From: Treponema sp.
Lineage (GTDB): Bacteria; Spirochaetota; Spirochaetia; Treponematales; Breznakiellaceae
Reading direction: 5' to 3'
DNA length: 52,782 nt
Assembly: GCA_031256445.1 (NCBI GenBank)
Contig: JAIRQN010000055.1
Coordinates: 1 to 52,782 of the forward strand
Shown here: positions 48,542 through 52,782 of the stretch, piece by piece
Layout of the letters: the number at the start of each line of letters is the position of its first letter
Numbering within the stretch: the stretch's first letter is position 1
Notes under the pieces: model-generated
Databases searched by the model: none
The model's input: only the letters and a program-made list of their open reading frames with translations
What the model was told of the DNA's origin: nothing
Position numbers and translations under genes: made by a program

Positions 48542-49645
48542 CTAGACCGATGATGGAATAATTGCCAATTCTGTCTCTTTGTCGAAAAAGCGTGCTTTTT
48601 CCATTCTGGGAATAAATACCGCTGTGTCTCCAACCTTAAAGGTAAAGTTTGGTTCAGTACGGGCAACCAAAGGTTGAGTTTCTGTAGTAAGCCAAAGATG
48701 GATATCCGCGCCAAGCGGCTCAACTACTGTTACTTTTACTGTAATGCTGTTATTCCCGCCAGCCTGGGAATATGTCATATCTTCCGGCCTGATGCCAAAG
48801 AATACTTCCTTACCTGCATATTTTTTAAGATATTCGGTATGAGAGGAATCTGCTTTAATTTTAAATGAACCTTCGTCAAGCAGGACGCAGTTTCCGTCAT
48901 CAATAACTTTTACAGTGAGGAAGTTCATCGGGGGCGAACCAATAAAACCGGCGACAAACTTGTTAACCGGATGATTGTAAAGGAACAAGGGCGCTCCAAT
49001 TTGCTGGATTTTGCCGTCTTTCATAACGACAATCTTGTTCGCCATTGTCATGGCTTCTACCTGGTCGTGGGTAACGTAGATCATGGTGGCATTCAGACGA
49101 AGGTGCAGGTCGGAAAGTTCCGCCCTCATCTGTACGCGCAGTTTTGCGTCCAGGTTGGAAAGAGGCTCGTCAAAAAGGAATACTTTTGGGTTACGGACAA
49201 TCGCGCGGCCTACAGCGACACGCTGCCTCTGACCGCCGGAAAGCGCCTTTGGTTTGCGATCCAGGAATTTTTCAATATCCAGAATACGGGCCGCGTCATT
49301 AACACGCTTGTCAATTTCAGCCTTGGGTACCTTCTTGATACGAAGACCGAACGCCATGTTTTCATAAACTGACATGTGCGGGTAAAGGGCGTAATTCTGG
49401 AATACCATAGCGATATTCCTGTCTTTGGGCGGAACATCGTTCATTTTTTCACCATCAATAAGGAGTTCGCCTTCGGTGATATCCTCAAGACCGGCGACCA
49501 TACGGAGAGTAGTGGATTTTCCACAGCCCGAAGGTCCTACAAGAACGACAAATTCCTTGTCTTCGACTACGATGTTGGCATTGTCCACCGCGCGGACACC
49601 GCCATCATACACCTTGGAAATGCTTTTCATTTCAACTTTTGCCAT
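48542..49645 (-). CDS. Sugar ABC transporter ATP-binding protein (MsmX/UgpC/MalK type)
   Basis: This 367-residue ATPase powers carbohydrate uptake systems of the CUT1 type. Walker A is GPSGCGKS, the signature is LSGGQRQR, Walker B is VFLFDEPLSNLD, and the switch region is MIYVTHDQVEAMTMA. The C-terminal regulatory domain has FGIRPEDMTYSQ and GADIHLW, like MsmX and MalK. GGGAGG lies before the ATG. No permease gene is next to it, while both sugar importers in this window lack an ATPase, so it probably serves several importers, as MsmX does in Bacillus. It is convergent with the PocR-AraC pair. Confidence 0.92.
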   Translation of the reverse strand: MAKVEMKSISKVYDGGVRAVDNANIVVEDKEFVVLVGPSGCGKSTTLRMVAGLEDITEGELLIDGEKMNDVPPKDRNIAMVFQNYALYPHMSVYENMAFGLRIKKVPKAEIDKRVNDAARILDIEKFLDRKPKALSGGQRQRVAVGRAIVRNPKVFLFDEPLSNLDAKLRVQMRAELSDLHLRLNATMIYVTHDQVEAMTMANKIVVMKDGKIQQIGAPLFLYNHPVNKFVAGFIGSPPMNFLTVKVIDDGNCVLLDEGSFKIKADSSHTEYLKKYAGKEVFFGIRPEDMTYSQAGGNNSITVKVTVVEPLGADIHLWLTTETQPLVARTEPNFTFKVGDTAVFIPRMEKARFFDKETELAIIPSSV

Positions 49646-49711
49646 ACGCTGGCCTCCCTGTTTTCGCCCAAACCGCCAAAAGGCAGCCAGACGGGGTTAT
49701 TTTATAATACC

Positions 49712-49740
49712 AGAATAGCAAGAAATTCCCCGTTCGTCAA
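49712..49740 (-). promoter_or_regulatory. Sigma-70 promoter of the sugar ABC ATPase gene
   Basis: The minus strand has TTGACG (49740-49735), a 17-bp spacer and TATTCT (49717-49712), about 67 bp before the ATG at 49645. ACGGGG and CCCCGT arms flank the -10 and may form an operator. Confidence 0.55.
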
Positions 49741-49833
49741 TGAGTATTTTTTTGGAATTAACCTGTTTTTTATTCAAAATCAACCCAATAATACCCTAAA
49801 GTCCAATATTTTTCAGCCGATATTAATATTACC

Positions 49834-49915
49834 GGGAGGGACTACCTCTCAATAATCAGACGGTGTGCAACGGGCCGATAGCCCGAGACGTCCAGGCACA
49901 TCGTCTTTTTTTTTT
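49834..49915 (+). ncRNA. Candidate structured RNA with intrinsic terminator
   Basis: On the plus strand GGGAGG pairs with CCTCTC around GACTA (49834-49850). Then GACGGTGTGC (49859-49868) pairs with GCACATCGTC (49896-49905) with one wobble. Inside that stem CGGGC pairs with GCCCG around CGATA. Ten T follow at 49906-49915, a textbook terminator tail. The TTGGAA-17-CAAAAT upstream is only a weak promoter candidate. No downstream gene is close enough for a riboswitch, so a small RNA is more likely. It does not show the SRP RNA, tmRNA or RNase P landmarks. The family is unknown. Confidence 0.45.
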
Positions 49916-50057
49916 ATACTCGCACCGATACTCCCAAGAAGGCCAGAGTATACGCCTTAAGTATATTATTGGCATTTGATAGCAAAATGACATAGCATGG
50001 ACAGACCGCTTTTTAATAATAACGGGAGCGCGCGGCGGCAAGCCCTACATGTTATAT

Positions 50058-50155
50058 TAGAGTTGTTCGATAACTTCAGTTATTGAACAACTACCGCTTA
50101 AAAGAACTTGTGAGACAACTAACTCGAACCGAAGGTTCGCTGTTGTCGAACAAGT
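50058..50155. repeat. Dispersed palindromic repeat cluster
   Basis: Two elements lie in a row. The first is AGTTGTTCGATAACT (50061-50075) facing AGTTATTGAACAACT (50078-50092), with one mismatch. The second is ACTTGT-GA-GACAAC (50106-50119) facing GTTGTC-GA-ACAAGT (50142-50155), with CGAACC/GGTTCG nested inside. The first shares 20 nt with 36676-36695. The second is the relative of 23752-23788. Confidence 0.7.
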
Positions 50156-50216
50156 CCATTAAACTCTCCATAATTTCTTTTCGTTTCTATTGCAATTTTA
50201 TTTTTCAGGCTTTATG

Positions 50217-50249
50217 ATCATATCATGATATGTCATATCATGATATGAT
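50217..50249. promoter_or_regulatory. 33-bp perfect palindrome (double operator)
   Basis: CATATCATGATATG, itself a perfect 14-bp palindrome, occurs twice (50219-50232 and 50234-50247), separated by one T. With flanking AT pairs the whole 33 bp is one palindrome. It ends 4 bp before the AAAGGAG ribosome binding site of the ATPase gene. It could bind two dimers of a helix-turn-helix regulator, or fold in the mRNA leader and hide that site. Confidence 0.65.
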
Positions 50250-50263
50250 AAAAGGAGACCGGG

Positions 50264-51658
50264 ATGTTTATTGGCAGGGAGCAGGAGATTGGGGAATTAA
50301 ATAAACTGTATAAAAACAAGCGCCTGGAAGTCGCCATCATGTACGGCAGAAGAAGGGTTGGCAAGACGGAACTTATAAATCATTTCTGCAAAGGCAGGAA
50401 AAATATATTCTTTACCGCTATTGAAAATTCCGCAGATTATAATCTTAATGCGTTTATAGAAGCCGTCCATAAGTCGCGTTTAAGACTCTCCGACGAATCA
50501 TTCGCTAAAGTGATTCCCGGAGATTATATACAGTTACTGGATTTGATAACCGCAATAGCGAAGAAAGAAAAAATAATACTCGTCATTGATGAATATCCTT
50601 ACCTCGCAAAAGCGGAAAAAAGTTTTTCTTCCATTTTGCAGAAATACATGGATTATAATTTTAAAAACATAAACATGCTGATAATACTCTGCGGCTCATC
50701 CATGAGTTTTATGGAAAATCAGGTGTTAAGCGCCAAAAGCCCGCTGTACGGCAGAAGAACCGCTCAATTTAAAATAGAACCTCTTAATTACCGTGACGCT
50801 GTTGAATTTGTTCCTAACTATTCCAAAGAGGATAAATTACTGACTTACGGCATTTTTGGAGGCACTCCGTATTATCTGTCTCAAATTAATAAAAAGCGCA
50901 GCTTGCAGGAAAATATCATTGAGCTGTTTTTTAATTCAAAAGGTTTGCTTTTTGAAGAACCGGGCAGTTTAATCAAACAGGAATTAAGGGAACCGCATAT
51001 GTATAACGCGATAATTACTGTGATTGCCAACGGAAGCACGAAATTATCAGAAATCGCGGACAAAGTAAGCAAGCCGGCCAATTTATGCGATTCTTACATA
51101 AAAAAATTAATAAGCCTTGGCCTTGTAGTAAGGGAAAAACCAACCGGAGAAAAAACCGGAACAAAAAGCCTTTACATTTTAAATGATAATATGTTTAAGT
51201 TCTGGTTCAGGTATGTGCAGAATAATTTAACCTTAATTTTAAAAGGACTTGGCTCAAAAGCCGCCGCTGATATTTGGCAGGAAATAAACAGTTTTATGGG
51301 CAGATGTTTTGAAGAAGTCTGCATTCAATACATGTGGAAAAATTATGATTCGCTTCCCATTGCGCCAAGGGAAATTGGCAGATGGTGGGGAAACAATCCT
51401 GCGGAAAAACAAGAAGAAGAAATTGATATTCTTGCCGTTGACGGCAGCAGCGCTATTTTCGGCGAATGTAAATTCAAAAACATAAAAACCGGAATTGACA
51501 GTTTTGAAAATCTGGAAAGAAAGAGCGGATTGTTTAAAAAGTATGCAGGCAAATATTATTATCTTTTCAGCAAGGACGGCTTTACCAAACAAATGAAAAA
51601 ACTGGCCAAAGGAAACGGCAATATTAAGCTGATTGGTCTAAGCGATCTGTTGAGATAG
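50264..51658 (+). CDS. AAA-type ATPase with DUF234 nuclease-like domain
   Basis: This 464-residue protein is of the archaeal/bacterial ATPase family with a C-terminal DUF234. The N-terminus is FIGREQEIGEL, with Walker A GRRRVGKT and Walker B ILVIDEYPYLAKA, then GSSMSFM and a winged-helix-like part around 255-300. The end has EIDILAVDGSSAIFGECKFKN, a PD-(D/E)xK-like pattern (Asp, then Glu-x-Lys). Such proteins are common in gene islands, and their role is not established. AAAGGAG supports the start. The tandem palindrome directly upstream and a decayed Xre gene convergent downstream hint at a former regulated two-gene module. Confidence 0.82.
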   Translation: MFIGREQEIGELNKLYKNKRLEVAIMYGRRRVGKTELINHFCKGRKNIFFTAIENSADYNLNAFIEAVHKSRLRLSDESFAKVIPGDYIQLLDLITAIAKKEKIILVIDEYPYLAKAEKSFSSILQKYMDYNFKNINMLIILCGSSMSFMENQVLSAKSPLYGRRTAQFKIEPLNYRDAVEFVPNYSKEDKLLTYGIFGGTPYYLSQINKKRSLQENIIELFFNSKGLLFEEPGSLIKQELREPHMYNAIITVIANGSTKLSEIADKVSKPANLCDSYIKKLISLGLVVREKPTGEKTGTKSLYILNDNMFKFWFRYVQNNLTLILKGLGSKAAADIWQEINSFMGRCFEEVCIQYMWKNYDSLPIAPREIGRWWGNNPAEKQEEEIDILAVDGSSAIFGECKFKNIKTGIDSFENLERKSGLFKKYAGKYYYLFSKDGFTKQMKKLAKGNGNIKLIGLSDLLR

Positions 51659-51663
51659 CAGTA

Positions 51664-51969
51664 TTAAATCTTATTTTTGCGGTAACGGCAGTATGTGTTT
51701 TCAATGGAATTGTTTACTGAAACGGCTATATCGTTCACTAATCTGTCAATAAGGGTTGCTTTATCGTCAATTTTAAATTTATTTTTACGAAAAAGTTCAA
51801 ATTCTTCAATCTTTAGGGCTTTTGCAATTCTTACCAGAGTATCGGGATATGGCCATTTGGTTCCCCGTTCAATATTGCTTAAAAATGTTATTGATATATT
51901 CGCTTTTTCAGCCAAGTCTGCCTGTGACCAGCCGTGATGACTGCGGTATAATTTAATTATTTTACAGCG
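51664..51969 (-). pseudogene. Xre-type HTH regulator, 5'-degraded
   Basis: The open frame from 51969 to 51664 encodes a Cro/C1-type helix-turn-helix (KLYRSHHGWSQADLAEKA, NISITFLSNIERG, PYPDTLVRIAKALKIEEFEL) and a short tail. The HTH is intact, but no ATG or GTG opens it: a TAA stands at 51972, and the first usual start is the TTG at 51915, inside the HTH. The frame could use ATT at 51957, but no Shine-Dalgarno is seen. Loss of the 5' end is the simplest reading. It is convergent with the ATPase gene and may be the former regulator of the palindrome at 50217. Confidence 0.6.
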
Positions 51970-52056
51970 TTACATTAATTACAATAATTGGATTAATAAT
52001 GAACGCCTGTGAAGGTTTTCCGGTGCTGCCATTAAAAAGAAAATCCCTGTTGCGGA

Positions 52057-52782
52057 CTATTGCTTGTTATACACGCTGGCAGTCCCATACCTCTCTTTTG
52101 TATTCCTCTGCCCCAGGTTAATGGACCGTTTGTCATTGGAAATATACCAGTGATCCGCGTATTTGGTGCCTACGCCTGAAACATAATTTGCCGCAGATGT
52201 GTCATTGGACCATCCCTGATTTTTAGTTACTGTTCCTGTAATCGCGTAACCTGCGGGGTATGTAGAAGCCATATTTCCGCCGTTTCTGTACGGCGCCCAG
52301 GAGAGATTTTCGATAGTATATGTGACATTATTGCCCCTGTTAATGAAAGTCAGCCTGTTGGTTTCTATGGTTACTATGGCATTCGCGCTTGAGTTGACCC
52401 ATGTCCCGATAAACTCGGCGGGAACACTGCCGGTATTTGAAGCGGCCGCGGGTTGGGCAGGAGCGCGGGCAGAAGAGGAAGCGCTCTGGGCGGGAGCGAC
52501 TGTTCTTGTTAAATGGGTAAGCCTGTTATCCTGCGTCAGATTGGCGCTGTATATACCGGGAACCTGCGCGCTCTCTATCGATATTATCCTTATCCTCAGC
52601 CGAATCCCGGCTCCTGAGTCAATTATCTGGCCGGAGATTATCGACTGCGCCCCAAGCTTCTGTCCTATCGCCTGCATCGACTCATTGCTCACCTCTCCAG
52701 ATAACTGAAAGTTCATTTCCTGACGGATTGTTTCCAAATTAGCCCTGTCTACCACAGTCAGTTTTCCGTCATTTACAATATG
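52057..52782 (-). CDS. CsgG/LpoB-like protein, 5' end beyond the window
   Basis: The frame is open to the end of the window, so the first residues are missing. The 242 visible residues begin HIVNDGKLTVVDRANLETIRQEM, followed by SGEVSNESMQAIGQKLGAQSIISGQI. This is the pattern of treponemal proteins with a CsgG or LpoB-type (penicillin-binding protein activator) fold. Then come RIISIESAQVPGIYSANL, an Ala/Pro/Ser linker, and a second domain starting PAEFIGTWVNSSANAIVTIE that resembles a lipocalin-like or calycin-type small barrel. The protein is presumably exported. The function is not known. Confidence 0.7.
   Translation of the reverse strand, partial: HIVNDGKLTVVDRANLETIRQEMNFQLSGEVSNESMQAIGQKLGAQSIISGQIIDSGAGIRLRIRIISIESAQVPGIYSANLTQDNRLTHLTRTVAPAQSASSSARAPAQPAAASNTGSVPAEFIGTWVNSSANAIVTIETNRLTFINRGNNVTYTIENLSWAPYRNGGNMASTYPAGYAITGTVTKNQGWSNDTSAANYVSGVGTKYADHWYISNDKRSINLGQRNTKERYGTASVYNKQ

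Larger units (their letters stand above)
49646..50263. other. Repeat-rich intergenic region of 618 bp
   Basis: No protein gene is seen. It contains the ATPase promoter (49712-49740, minus), a candidate structured RNA with a T10 tail (49834-49915), a spacer of mixed composition (49916-50057), the palindromic repeat cluster (50058-50155) and the double palindrome before the DUF234-type gene (50217-50249). Confidence 0.65.

Noticed and set aside
49834-49915. SRP RNA, tmRNA or RNase P RNA
   Set aside because: The SRP core motif, the tmRNA tRNA-like ends and the conserved RNase P blocks are not found. The RNA is also too short for the last two.
1-52782. Insertion sequence, prophage or integrative element
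   Set aside because: No transposase, integrase, phage structural gene or target-site duplication was recognised. Only small palindromic repeats and one decayed Xre gene suggest past mobility.

Overview
The window looks like chromosomal DNA of a fermentative treponeme (Spirochaetota). This is inferred from protein style and not from a marker gene. The clues are a substrate-binding protein with the AGGKKD signal-peptide junction common in treponemes, a PUR-domain protein like Borrelia BpuR, an RpoD/RpoS-type sigma factor under an apparent sigma-54 promoter, and lipoproteins of treponemal type. I saw no rRNA, CRISPR array, transposase or prophage module. The one tRNA found is tRNA-Gly(GCC).

Layout. 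1-5116 (+): a sugar ABC importer (binding protein, two permeases) followed by a GH2 beta-glucuronidase. 5159-13037 (-): a probable seven-gene operon, araB-like kinase, araA, araD, iron alcohol dehydrogenase, four-cluster ferredoxin, tungsten aldehyde oxidoreductase and a MoaD/ThiS-like protein, with a sigma-70 promoter and an attenuator-like hairpin in its leader. 13.1-18.1 kb: a tiny ORF, tRNA-Gly, two exported proteins (one a zinc-protease-like lipoprotein) and secA. 18.2-26.7 kb: an orphan OppF-type ATPase overlapping an Lhr-type helicase, an RNB ribonuclease, and the sigma factor. 27-29.8 kb: a small unknown protein, a YciO/YrdC protein and a cardiolipin synthase. 29.8-32.9 kb (-): a second sugar ABC importer. 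33-40.8 kb: a family-B DNA polymerase, a DUF2974 hydrolase, a MATE exporter, and a tightly coupled set of exonuclease III, rhomboid protease, phosphoribosyltransferase and RNase HII. 40.8-45.6 kb (-): a large repeat lipoprotein, the PUR-domain protein with an Arg/Gly tail, and a phosphohexomutase. 45.7-49.6 kb: two tandem PocR-AraC regulators and an MsmX/UgpC-type ATPase. 49.6-52.8 kb: a repeat-rich spacer with a possible structured RNA, a DUF234-type ATPase behind a 33-bp palindrome, a decayed Xre regulator, and the 3' part of a CsgG/LpoB-like gene.

How the parts fit. Neither sugar importer has its own ATPase, so the single MsmX/UgpC ATPase at 48.5-49.6 kb may power both. Glucuronides imported by the first system could be cleaved by the adjacent GH2 enzyme. 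The arabinose genes lead to D-xylulose 5-phosphate, because the AraD catalytic Asp and Tyr are present. The oxidoreductase, ferredoxin and alcohol dehydrogenase would then handle electrons and aldehydes from fermentation.

The most distinctive points are: an AorAB-like tungsten enzyme pair without AorC in a pentose operon; a near-consensus sigma-54 promoter ahead of a sigma factor; about ten genes whose likely -10 box lies 5-8 nt before the start codon, suggesting leaderless mRNAs; a PUR domain fused to an RG-rich tail; hairpins between binding-protein and permease genes in both importers; and a family of dispersed palindromic repeats.
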